Source: Stephanodiscus triporus (taxonomy: Eukaryota > Bacillariophyta > Thalassiosirophyceae > Thalassiosirales > Thalassiosiraceae). Taken from it: 18,591 nucleotides of DNA. The position numbers and the translations under genes are program-made. The stretch lies in assembly GCA_036939755.1 (NCBI GenBank), contig JALLAZ010000699.1, forward strand, positions 1-18,591. The letters run 5' to 3'. Under the pieces are notes generated by a model that did no database searches, was not told the DNA's origin, and worked only from the letters and a program-made list of their open reading frames with translations. Of this stretch, positions 8,932-16,684 are shown in pieces (positions within the stretch are counted from its first letter, which is position 1; each line of letters opens with the position of its first letter).

Positions 8932-11283
8932 CTACAGCTCGCCGTCGCCCAATACTGGCCTGCCCACCGCGTCGATGATGCCTCCGCCACTCCACGTGGG
9001 ATGGCCATCCTCGATCGGGATGATCGCCAGGCCGATTAGCATCCCGCAGAGCAACACGTACATATCCACTTTCATTACCTTCATTAGCGTTCCCAGGACC
9101 AACGACGTCCTCGGGAAGGTGGACGCGGCGTAGTTCTTGGCGGCGTCGGCGACCTTCCCGAGGACGTCCATGTTATTCCCGAGACCGCCGCCTCCGCCTC
9201 CGCTCCCGCTCCCGCCCCCATCGGGGATGTCCTTCCCTGAACCCAGCGAGGATGACGACTTGCCGTCACCCACCAGCACCCGCGTGACGAAACGCACGAG
9301 CAAGGCCACGCCCAGCATCCAGGGGGGGTTGGCGATCCACCCGCCGAGGGCCCTCCTCGGTAGGCCGAGGAGGTATCCCACGAGCGACGCGGGCAACGTC
9401 CAGAGATAGTGCACCCACGTGCGGTGGAATTTGATGGCGAATTTCGCCGCGTAATCGATCGGGACGGGGAGGTGCGCATCCCGTAGGAGGGCGTCGAGGT
9501 CCACCCGGAACAGCGGATCGACGACTCTCGGCGGCGCCGTCCCCCGATGGTCGTCGTAGTCGTCGTCGTCGTCGTCGAATTCGCGGTCGACCCCCTTCGG
9601 GCGATGGGTGCGACGGGGTTCGAAGTCGTCGTCCATCGAATGCGGAGGATATTTCTTCGATCCCATGGACACGTCGTCCGATCCCTCGCTCGGGGGGGGG
9701 GGCGGGACGCATATCCCCGCAGTCGTCGCGGCGCCGTACTTCCCCCCCCCGGATGCGACGACGCACTCCTCCATCGCCAATGGATCGGTGAAGGACGTGG
9801 GAAGCGCCGTGGGGGGGGACGACGGCATCATCCCCGCCATGTACGCGACCTTGCCGCCCACGCCGTACTCCCACGGCCTGGTGAGGGATGGCTCGACGTG
9901 GCGGATGAGACCGCCGCCGCCGAACGCGCCGTTCGTCGATCCCGCGCCGCCGCCGGAGAGGATCGAATTACCGACACCGCCGATGGGAGAATACGAAGGA
10001 GGAGGAGGAGGAGGAGGAGGAGATTGAGGAACGGGAGGGGTAGGAGGATGGCGATGGTGCTGCGTTCCCAAGTCCAGACCGGCGAAGAGCAAGAATAACA
10101 GCGTGACCAATCGCGGCACGAGCTTCGTGGGCGGCACGACGAGGCCGAGGCCGTACCAGCCCTTCCTGCCAACGCCGACGGCCGCGCGTGCCCCCTTCCC
10201 CCCCCCCGCCCTCCCGGCCGTCGCGCCTCCTCCCCCTCCCGCCGCCGCCCCCCCCCCGACGCCGTCGACATCGACGACCGCCACCCCCCTTCGCACCATC
10301 GACGCGGTGACGCCCATCGTCGCGATGATTTCCGCCGCCGACGCCGCGCCGCCGCCGCCGTCGTGCCCGTGCCGCGCGATCTCGCGCAGTCGCCTTTCCT
10401 TCTGCTCCTTGAGGAGCCTGCGGCGCACGCGCGCCACGCCCATGTATTTCTTATGCTCGACTTCCTCCTCCTCCTCCTCCTCCTCCTCCTCCGTCCTTTC
10501 GTCGTGGATCGTCGGGGCGGAGACGTCATTTTTCGGACCATCATCGCCCACGGCCGACGGACGTTTCCTTTCCCCCTCCCCCTCCTCCTTTGAAACGGGG
10601 GACGTCGCAGTCGCGGGCACCTCCTCGGCCTCTGCCACCAATGCGGGCTCCGATGATCCCGCGGACCCCGTTCCCCCCCCCGACTCGCCGTCGCCGCCGT
10701 TGGCCTCCTCCTCCTCCTCCTCCTCCTCCACCGCCACCACCGCGGCGGGCCTGTCGACGACGACGGCCTTCGACTGATACCTCCGTCGTCTCATGGCGGC
10801 CATGCGGCGCGCTCCCCTGCCGCCGCCCTCGCCTTCGTCCGACGCCGCGGCAGCGCCGACGGCCGCGTCGGCGGGAGGGTCGTCCGGCGACGACGAGGAT
10901 GTCAACGCCTCCTCCGACGCCGACGCCGACGCCGACGCCGCCACGACGGGAGAGTCGAACGCGGCCGAGGAATCCCCGTCGACCGCCGCGATGGCGGTCG
11001 CGCGAGGGGGGGCCGATGTCGACGCATCGGTCGTCGTCGCCGCGGCGTCGTCGTCCCCGTGGCGGCGATGGAGGTCGTCCTCTCCCTTCGCATCGTCGTC
11101 CCTCGTCGACGACGACGACGACGACGACGACGCCGCCCCCCCGTGACGGTGGGTGGTCAGGCCGGAGACCACGTCCAGACGATCGGCGCTCTTGGCGAGG
11201 ATGCGAGAGCGCCGGGCCTCGGCCTTCTTCCTGGCCCTCTCGGCGGTGGACATGGGCGAGGCCAACGCGGCCGTTGTAGTCAT
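8932..11283 (-). CDS. GET2/CAML-like ER membrane receptor candidate (low-complexity)
   Basis: Proposed role (inference): ER receptor subunit that receives tail-anchored proteins from the GET3/TRC40 ATPase. The N-terminus has the charged signature of GET2/CAML: AERARKKAEARRSRILAKSA, then DRLDVVSGL, comparable to the RR-x-R-x(n)-R-h-x-x-I-x-G block of yeast Get2, CAML and plant GET2. The middle 350 residues are low complexity (Ser, Asp, Ala, Gly, two Glu runs), with two further Arg-rich patches (about 160-172 and 285-303). Hydrophobic helices lie at about 388-408, 622-645, 655-672 and 740-758, giving three or four membrane spans near the C-terminus; GET2 proteins have three. I chose the ATG at 11283 (783 residues) because it puts the GET3-binding-like block at the cytosolic N-terminus; an in-frame ATG at 11469 would add 62 residues with a hydrophobic stretch. 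Overall similarity is too weak for certainty. Confidence 0.6.
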   Translation of the reverse strand: MTTTAALASPMSTAERARKKAEARRSRILAKSADRLDVVSGLTTHRHGGAASSSSSSSSTRDDDAKGEDDLHRRHGDDDAAATTTDASTSAPPRATAIAAVDGDSSAAFDSPVVAASASASASEEALTSSSSPDDPPADAAVGAAAASDEGEGGGRGARRMAAMRRRRYQSKAVVVDRPAAVVAVEEEEEEEEANGGDGESGGGTGSAGSSEPALVAEAEEVPATATSPVSKEEGEGERKRPSAVGDDGPKNDVSAPTIHDERTEEEEEEEEEEVEHKKYMGVARVRRRLLKEQKERRLREIARHGHDGGGGAASAAEIIATMGVTASMVRRGVAVVDVDGVGGGAAAGGGGGATAGRAGGGKGARAAVGVGRKGWYGLGLVVPPTKLVPRLVTLLFLLFAGLDLGTQHHRHPPTPPVPQSPPPPPPPPSYSPIGGVGNSILSGGGAGSTNGAFGGGGLIRHVEPSLTRPWEYGVGGKVAYMAGMMPSSPPTALPTSFTDPLAMEECVVASGGGKYGAATTAGICVPPPPPSEGSDDVSMGSKKYPPHSMDDDFEPRRTHRPKGVDREFDDDDDDYDDHRGTAPPRVVDPLFRVDLDALLRDAHLPVPIDYAAKFAIKFHRTWVHYLWTLPASLVGYLLGLPRRALGGWIANPPWMLGVALLVRFVTRVLVGDGKSSSSLGSGKDIPDGGGSGSGGGGGGLGNNMDVLGKVADAAKNYAASTFPRTSLVLGTLMKVMKVDMYVLLCGMLIGLAIIPIEDGHPTWSGGGIIDAVGRPVLGDGEL

Positions 11284-11620
11284 CGCTTTTGTGGTTGTCG
11301 TGTCGTCGTGGGCGCAGCAGCAGCCGGCGTTCGATTCGGCAGTGGAGCGAGTCGAGTATCGTATTAACTCTCTATGATGATGTAGATTCCAACTCCCAAC
11401 GGACCCAAAAAGAAAACAAAAAGGAAAAACAAAAGCCAAAAACCACTCTACTCTAAATCTGCTCTCCACGTGGAAACTCCCTTAATTCTCTGAACGAGGC
11501 GCGGCGAGAAGGAGGAGGAGGCGAGGACCACACCCACGTCCATCATCCTTCACAGTCTCCCTTCCTCCGAGGCCTCAATCGAAAACGCACACGTCTACGA
11601 TAAATATAATCAGCAGAGTC
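11284..11620. promoter_or_regulatory. Divergent intergenic region, probable bidirectional promoter
   Basis: 337 bases separate the starts of the GET2-like gene (minus) and the membrane-protein gene (plus). The interval is A-rich on the plus strand at 11400-11450 and should carry both promoters. No TATA box is obvious. The in-frame upstream ATG at 11469 would shrink it to 151 bases. Confidence 0.5.
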
Positions 11621-12622
11621 ATGGCACGCGGATCCGAGGGCAAATCGGCGCGCAAACAGGCCAGGAAGGAGGCCCGGGCGAGGGAGGCCGAGCCGAACGT
11701 CGTCGTCGACGACGACGGCAGCTCCGATGACGAAGACGACGACGACTACGAAGACGACGATCGAGTCGGCGCAACAACGCCCGAGGGGGCCGTCGAGTCG
11801 TCGTCGAACGACGATGATAACGGGGCGAAGGCCAAGTCGTCGTCGAGCAAGTCCGCGCGCGCGAGGAAGGCCGCGGCGGCGACTCGCCAGCGCGCCGCCC
11901 GCGGGGGGGGCGGCGGGGGTCCCCCGGACACGTGCTGCGGTCCCAGGGGAGGGGGAGGCGGAGGCGGGGGCGGCGGGATCAAGACCCTGCCCCTCGTCAT
12001 GCTGATCATGCTCACCGGCACCACCCTCCTCCCCGCGATATTGTACGCCGGGGACTACTTCTCGGCATACCTCTCGAAGAGTCATTTCATGGGGAACGTC
12101 GGACACCGCCTCGGTATCGGCCCGAATCCGAAGAAGCGCGTCATCTCGTTCTACGAGAAGCACGATCCGGACAAGCTCCACGAGGTGCCGTCGATACTCG
12201 CGAAGTACTACGGCGACTACCCGAAACTCGTCAAGCGACTCGAGCGCAAGTACGCCGACTACGGATACTTCCTGAACTGGGAACAGGACGAGGCGGCGAT
12301 GACGCTCGCGTTCGAGAAAATTTTCGAGACGAGGGACACGATCCAGAGGCAGTTCGACAGGCACGCGCCGGCGCTCGTCAAGACCGGCGCGCGGAACGTG
12401 CGTCACAACCTCGGATACCTGTACAGGAGGGGCAATCGGCTGTGGAGGAAGCGCGTGTGGCCGATGTTGGAGCCGTACCTCGGCGTGCCGGACGCGAGGG
12501 CGGCGAGGAGGCAGAAGCTTAAGGACAAGAAGGACGCGGAGATGAGGAAGAAGCAGGCCACGGGACAGAGGAGGAAGAGCGCCGACTTCAGGGACGAGGA
12601 CGACGACAACGATGAAATGTAA
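11621..12622 (+). CDS. Single-pass membrane protein with charged tails, unknown function
   Basis: 333 residues without introns, from ATG 11621 to TAA 12620-12622. The N-terminus is basic (RKQARKEARAREA), followed by an acidic Asp/Glu stretch (about 28-48), a Ser/Lys/Ala-rich region and two Gly runs (about 95-100 and 110-119). One strong membrane helix lies at about 121-146 (TLPLVMLIMLTGTTLLPAIL). The remainder is charged and helical. It includes VISFYEKHDPDKLHEVP, then ILAKYYGDYPKLVKRLERKY, a pattern (FYxxxxPxK, LxKYxG, LxxKY) that I recall from other protist proteins without an assigned role. The C-terminus is Lys/Arg-rich then acidic. No catalytic motif is visible. With the short N-terminal signal absent, the helix itself would act as the anchor. 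The divergent neighbour is also a predicted endomembrane protein, but a shared function is only a guess. Confidence 0.8.
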   Translation: MARGSEGKSARKQARKEARAREAEPNVVVDDDGSSDDEDDDDYEDDDRVGATTPEGAVESSSNDDDNGAKAKSSSSKSARARKAAAATRQRAARGGGGGGPPDTCCGPRGGGGGGGGGGIKTLPLVMLIMLTGTTLLPAILYAGDYFSAYLSKSHFMGNVGHRLGIGPNPKKRVISFYEKHDPDKLHEVPSILAKYYGDYPKLVKRLERKYADYGYFLNWEQDEAAMTLAFEKIFETRDTIQRQFDRHAPALVKTGARNVRHNLGYLYRRGNRLWRKRVWPMLEPYLGVPDARAARRQKLKDKKDAEMRKKQATGQRRKSADFRDEDDDNDEM

Positions 12623-12681
12623 TGACCCGAACGGATGAGGGGTGGGATGAGGGGGGGGGGAGGGGCTGGCGGCGATGACGA

Positions 12682-12727
12682 GAGGGAAGCCGGGCAGGAT
12701 GCCGAGGGGGGGGGGGGGGGGGGGGCT

Positions 12728-12780
<53 letters not shown>

Positions 12781-12802
12781 GGGAAGCCGGGCAGGATTCC
12801 GA
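12682..12802. repeat. Direct repeats flanking a 50-base G homopolymer
   Basis: A 24-base direct repeat (12682-12705 and 12779-12802, one mismatch) flanks G20 (12706-12725), the spacer CTGA, and G50 (12730-12779). It lies 60 bases past the stop of the plus-strand gene, so it would be in or near its 3' UTR. The surrounding 12630-12790 is strongly G-rich on the plus strand. Confidence 0.9.
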
Positions 12803-13084
12803 TGGGAGGAGGAAGGAGGGACCATCGGAGTTGTCCGCGCGCCGTGTTTAGGGACGAAAAATGTGGTACGATATCGCATAATAGAAAAAAATTATAATAT
12901 GGATGCGGTATTCGACACTCTCGCTCATCGCACCGTGACCGTACTCTCTCGGGGTATTACCATACCTTATGAGATGCGATTTTCTCTTCTGTTTGTCGAG
13001 GAAGCGCATAGCAAGTGAAAAATGATCTCTTTTTTCGCAAACATTTTACGACTGCCTGAATACATTTGATACGGTATCTAGACG
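12803..13084. other. Convergent 3' interval between two genes
   Basis: Together with 12623-12681 this forms the space between the stops of the plus-strand membrane-protein gene and the minus-strand AT-hook gene. It contains an A+T-rich stretch (12880-12900) and no polyadenylation signal I can assign with confidence. A 39-codon open frame from the ATG at 12900 has no supporting feature. Confidence 0.4.
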
Positions 13085-14431
13085 CTATTTCTGCATGCCC
13101 TCCAGGGTTGTCTCCTCTCCATCCAGCGGAGGATGCTTGAAAGTTCCTCCTGTGTCTTGCTCGGCTCCTTGTCCTGCATCTTTGTTCATTACCGGGCTCT
13201 TCCTGGGACGGCCTCGCTTGCGAGGAGCCTCCGATCCATTGACGCTGTCGCTCGTTGTTATTGCCCTCTGAATCTTCTTTGGACGTCCGCGTTTGCGTTT
13301 GGAGGCGGCCATATTATCTACGTTATTTGGAGTAGGACTCTTGTCTTCTTTCTTCTTGGGGGCGGCAGCCATATCTCCACTCGTCGTCCTCGGGTTCCTC
13401 GGGCCCTTTGTCTTTTTTGCCTGGCCGAGTTCCGCTGCATTTGCCACGGCAAGCACCATTTGTTCAACGAGTGCCTGGATTTCTAAATCTTGCTCGCAGT
13501 TTCCTGGAGCCAGAGCTGCGTCCGTGACTGAGTCCAGCTCCACGACACGGAGATTCCTGTACACATCGATTGCTTTGGGAACGCCCGTGTTACTTTTTCC
13601 ATGACTAGACTTGCGTTTTTCTGGCGACGAAGAAGACGGCGAAGCGACCGCGCCTGCATTCATCACGGTGGAATCCTTCGGTTTAATGCTCCACCGCACA
13701 AGTCGCTTCCCTCCCTGCCAGCGTCGACATTTGCCGCAACGAGCCCTCCCCGCCGCCATCTGTTCACCACATTCACACGCCCAAGGTTCACCGAAATTGG
13801 TCTCACTGCTTGCGACCGAGTTGCTCTTCAACTTCTTCTTGCTTTGTTTGTCAATCATCCGAACTTTCACAACTGTTGAGCTTTGGCTAAAATTCACAGA
13901 TTGAGTGCTATTCTCGAATGAACTCGCTCTTTCCTTATTAGGGTCGTCGGATGATGAAGAATAAGAAGGCGAGGTATCGTTGGACGAGAGATTTTCCTTT
14001 TCTGGAGACGTATCCTCAATTTGGTTACATCCGTTATCTCCTTTTGGTAGGAGAAGTGATATTGTCGTTCCAGGGCCTGCTGCTCTATTTACTGGTTTTG
14101 GGAGCCTTCCACGAGGTTGTGAATGCGACTCATCGCTCTTCAGCATAGAGGAAAAGGGCCGTTCGCATCCATCGGTATCGCCCGATGAAAAGAGAGAGGA
14201 GTGCAGACAACCGTCGCTTGTGTTTGTGATGCTGGGACACGAAGGACTTTGCCCTCCTTGGACGCGTGCGGTCCCACCGAGTCGGACGATTTCCGTATCG
14301 AGCTGATTGAGATGGATGCGCACATTGTTTAAAATATCGGCCCGCTCCTGGATGATTCTTCTTTCGTAGAGGAGAAAGCTCTTTCGTTCAGCTTCGAGAT
14401 CGCTGAGCTTTTGGGATATCTTTGACGGCAT
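13085..14431 (-). CDS. AT-hook and zinc-ribbon nuclear protein
   Basis: Likely a chromatin or DNA-binding protein (inference from motifs). 448 residues, no introns; the start is ATG 14431, since the codon two places upstream is GTG. Residues 1-55 form a charged helical, probably coiled-coil segment (SDLEAERKSFLLYERRIIQE). A Ser-rich linker follows. At about 217-240 a Trp-initiated zinc ribbon, CEC-x10-CGKC-RRW-QGGKR, has cysteines at about 219, 221, 232 and 235; its spacing is near that of RanBP2-type fingers but the first pair is C-x-C. Two AT-hook cores with basic flanks occur at about 377-386 (KRKRGRPKKIQ) and 403-411 (PRKRGRPRKSP); these bind the A/T-rich minor groove and double as nuclear localisation signals. 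A short helical region lies between zinc ribbon and hooks (about 312-338). Codon use is more A+T-rich than that of the flanking genes. The specific role is unknown. Confidence 0.8.
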   Translation of the reverse strand: MPSKISQKLSDLEAERKSFLLYERRIIQERADILNNVRIHLNQLDTEIVRLGGTARVQGGQSPSCPSITNTSDGCLHSSLFSSGDTDGCERPFSSMLKSDESHSQPRGRLPKPVNRAAGPGTTISLLLPKGDNGCNQIEDTSPEKENLSSNDTSPSYSSSSDDPNKERASSFENSTQSVNFSQSSTVVKVRMIDKQSKKKLKSNSVASSETNFGEPWACECGEQMAAGRARCGKCRRWQGGKRLVRWSIKPKDSTVMNAGAVASPSSSSPEKRKSSHGKSNTGVPKAIDVYRNLRVVELDSVTDAALAPGNCEQDLEIQALVEQMVLAVANAAELGQAKKTKGPRNPRTTSGDMAAAPKKKEDKSPTPNNVDNMAASKRKRGRPKKIQRAITTSDSVNGSEAPRKRGRPRKSPVMNKDAGQGAEQDTGGTFKHPPLDGEETTLEGMQK

Positions 14432-14727
14432 GGTCACAAGATAGAAAACGAATTTATAGTATTGCTCCTGGGACGTTCCGGATGCTGGGGGCGGGTCGGT
14501 GTTTATTTTCTATTGTGGAAGTATTTTGTTCGTTGTCCTCGATGCCTCGGGGGAAATCATGGGCCGATTCCAGTTTTTCAAACTTTTCGTGAGAGCGCCA
14601 ATGACCTCGGGGGAGGCCAGACCGCAAGGGCTCTCTTTCCCGCCCCTGTAAAGACGTCACGACAATTCTACATAGGAACATAATATCTACCATACTTCCG
14701 ATCCCATCCCAACATGAACCCATCTCC

Positions 14728-14922
14728 TTACAGTAGACCGCTAGAGAGATACCACATACTTTTGTATGATGAACACATTAACTCATCTCCCGAGACTGAA
14801 ATACAATACTTGAAGGGGTGTTCCGTTTCATCGAATGAAACTGGCCCAGCAACATGGGAATGCCGCGAGACTAGGAGGGCAAGCACAAGAGGAAAGATAG
14901 CATTGAGTATTTCACCAAGCAT
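14728..14922 (-). CDS. Possible small secreted or membrane peptide
   Basis: An ATG-initiated frame of 64 codons ending in TAA. The N-terminus (MLGEILNAIFPLVLALLVS) looks like a signal peptide or short membrane helix; the rest contains two Cys and no recognisable domain. There is no homology I recognise, and frames of this size arise by chance. Confidence 0.2.
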   Translation of the reverse strand: MLGEILNAIFPLVLALLVSRHSHVAGPVSFDETEHPFKYCISVSGDELMCSSYKSMWYLSSGLL

Positions 14923-14942
14923 GGCGGTATCAAAAATTAATC

Positions 14943-14968
14943 TAATTTGTTAGAAAAGTTACAAATTA
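14943..14968. repeat. Short A+T-rich inverted repeat
   Basis: TAATTTGT (14943-14950) and ACAAATTA (14961-14968) are perfect inverted copies around a 10-base loop. It could form a hairpin or be the trace of a small element end. The stem is too short and A+T-rich to assign a role. Confidence 0.5.
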
Positions 14969-15219
14969 TAATGTAAGTAGGTAGGGTCCCTCTTGTGTTC
15001 CTGTGAGGAATCTGCATTCCCCCACCCCAAACTTAAACTCAGCTATTCAAAAACAACATGGTCTCATCCATTACGAGAATGGTAGTGTGTCTCGTGTTCT
15101 CGCCCCGACGTACCCCCCGTCGCCAAAAAAGAAACCTGAGGGGTGGGAGACGCGTAGTCGATCGATTCGGGGGAAGGGGACGGGGGAATGGGACGGGGCA
15201 TTCGAACCCACGCCCTCGC

Positions 15220-15350
15220 GGGGGGGGGGGGGGGGGGGGGATGAGCGCGAAGTCGTCAGTCGCGTCCGTGCCCCCCTTCCACGACACGCGGCGCGGCACT
15301 CCCCGCGGAGAAGAAACGACGAAATATACGACGACGAGGGGGGGGGGGGG
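15220..15350. repeat. Two G homopolymer tracts
   Basis: G21 at 15220-15240 and G13 at 15338-15350, both on the plus strand, just downstream of the stop of the minus-strand gene that ends at 15385. The RNA of that gene would carry them as C runs in its 3' untranslated region. Confidence 0.8.
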
Positions 15351-15384
15351 TCCGTCGTTCGTCGTCGTTCGACGTTCGTCTTCC

Positions 15385-15957
15385 TTAATCCCAATCCCTC
15401 GAGGCCTTCAGCACGGGCTCGGCGCGACGTATGCCAAGGAAGGCCATGACGTCGACCCTCGGTCCCGAATTCCATCCCTTGTATTCCTCGGGTATGTCGC
15501 ACTGCTGCATTCGCCGGAGGGTGGGGGAGACGGGACGAGGAAAAAGAGGGTGGGGGGGGGGAAGGGGAGGGGAGGGGAGGGGGAGCGTTCGTGAGCGAGC
15601 GAAAGGGATGCAAAAAAAATGCGCCGTCACGCCCCGAACGACGGGGAAAAAGAGAAGACAATGAAACGAAAACAAAAAAGAAGAAGGAGGAGAAAAACTC
15701 ACGTCGGAGTCGTCCCCGCAGGAATCCCCGGCGCAAACCTCGTCGCCCCCCCGACTGCCCCCGACGAGCCAATCTCCCAGGACGACGCGTCGTCGTCCTC
15801 CTCGTCCTCCTCCTCCCAGGGACGGCGCGACGTCGGCGTCGACGTCGTCCTCCGCGACGAAGAGATCGGCGGTGTCGTCCAACAGGCCGACGAATCCGCC
15901 TCCCCCCTCGTATATTGCCTCGAGTCGCGAGACGTACGAGAGCAGCCGACGTCGTCC

Positions 15958-15992
<35 letters not shown>

Positions 15993-16278
15993 TCGTGTCG
16001 TCGTGGCCTTCGGCGGGGTCGTCGTCGCGACCGATGCCGACGCTCGCGCGGTCGTCGTCGTCGTCGTCGCCGGTTCCGCCGTCGTCCCCCCCGCCGGAAC
16101 GACGCGACGCCGACGACATGAACGACGACGACGACGATCCGGCGGCGTAACCGCCTCGCCTTGGCACGGCTCGGAAGACGCGGGCGCGCGAGGACCAGCC
16201 GAAAACGGCCGTGGGGACGAAGAGGGCGGCGGCGGCGACGACGGCGATCGCGGGTCGGCGGAGCGGATTCGCCTTCAT
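15385..16278 (-). CDS. Small acidic protein with signal or plastid leader, unknown function
   Basis: Two exons: 16278-15703 (192 codons) and 15504-15385 (39 codons plus TAA), 231 residues. I chose ATG 16278 because it directly opens a signal peptide, MKANPLRRPA then a hydrophobic Ala/Val stretch ending AVFG/WSS. Trp at +1 followed by Arg/Ser-rich sequence (about 28-60) fits the diatom plastid bipartite leader. The mature part has two Asp runs (about 71-76 and 97-106), then a helix (RLLSYVSRLEAIYE, about 111-124) and a Cys pair (C-x4-C at about 182-187). The C-terminus reads CDIPEEYKGW and then VDVMAFLGIRRAEPV. It is most likely a plastid or secreted protein; the function is unknown. The longer in-frame reading from 16434 adds a basic N-terminus that would hide the signal peptide, so I rejected it. 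The divergent neighbour is plastid EF-P. Confidence 0.7.
15505..15702 (-). other. Stop-free, length-divisible-by-three intron (198 or 201 nt)
   Basis: The donor is GTGAGT after GAC GAC TCC GAC; the acceptor is GCAGCAG, so either of two tandem AGs keeps frame (exon 2 from 15504 or 15501). The interior is C/T-rich on the coding strand and translates without a stop into an atypical Pro/Phe/Ser-rich stretch, unlike the flanking exons. This supports an intron, though retention would still give a full protein. Confidence 0.7.
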
Positions 16279-16684
16279 TGTGTCTTGGACTTGGAATAGA
16301 GAGAGTATTATGTTCTGCTGGCGGCGGTGCATGACACGCCTTCTGGCTTCTGGCATCGAGAATGACATTCGTCTTCTCCTCTTTTTTTTCTTTGTGTGTG
16401 GGTCTTGTGGATCCATCTCTACCATAGGTACCACGTCACATCATGTCACAGGCGTTAGCAGATTTCAGATTTGCATCTCTTTTTGTTGATCGTGTCGAGA
16501 AGTCTGTCCTTGATCCGTTTTAGAAAGAAGTCTCTCCTCTCTCGCTTCCACGTCCAAACCACCCTTCTACCTGCTATTAATGACTCACAAGCCGATATCC
16601 TTCATTCCTCCGGCCACGCGCATGCATGCCTGGAGGTTGAAACCAAAAAACCACACAACCACGACGGAAAATAATAATATTATA
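16279..16684. promoter_or_regulatory. Divergent intergenic region, probable bidirectional promoter
   Basis: 406 bases between two divergent start codons, both of predicted plastid-addressed proteins. It includes a T-rich stretch at 16381-16391. No specific promoter box can be named. ATGs at 16580 and 16622, in frame with EF-P, are taken as leader because they would bury the signal peptide. Confidence 0.5.

Larger units (their letters stand above)
14432..15384. other. Largely gene-free interval with G tracts
   Basis: 953 bases between the AT-hook gene start and the stop of the next minus-strand gene. The left two thirds are A+T-rich and contain one weak 64-codon open frame and a small inverted repeat (listed separately). 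The right part (15170-15360) is G-rich with two G homopolymers. The AT-hook gene promoter must lie in the left part. Confidence 0.4.

Noticed and set aside
10103..11279. Several long plus-strand frames antisense to the GET2-like gene
   Set aside because: They are Pro/Ser/Arg homopolymers produced by triplet repeats of the sense gene.
11284..11469. 62-residue N-terminal extension of the GET2-like protein with a hydrophobic stretch
   Set aside because: It cannot be excluded, but it would make the N-terminus a signal peptide and place the GET3-binding-like block outside the cytosol; it also consumes most of the divergent promoter.
12635..13018. Open frame across the G50 tract
   Set aside because: It is largely poly-Gly from the homopolymer, and its frame depends on an uncertain G count.
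15198..15215. Sequence resembling a tRNA T-arm (GGGTTCGAATGCC on the minus strand)
   Set aside because: The five-base stem does not pair around the loop, and no acceptor, D-arm or anticodon arm can be found nearby.
16580..16684. N-terminal extension of EF-P from the ATG at 16580
   Set aside because: It would place 35 residues before the signal peptide and destroy the plastid leader; the ATG at 16685 fits the ATA/F cleavage site.
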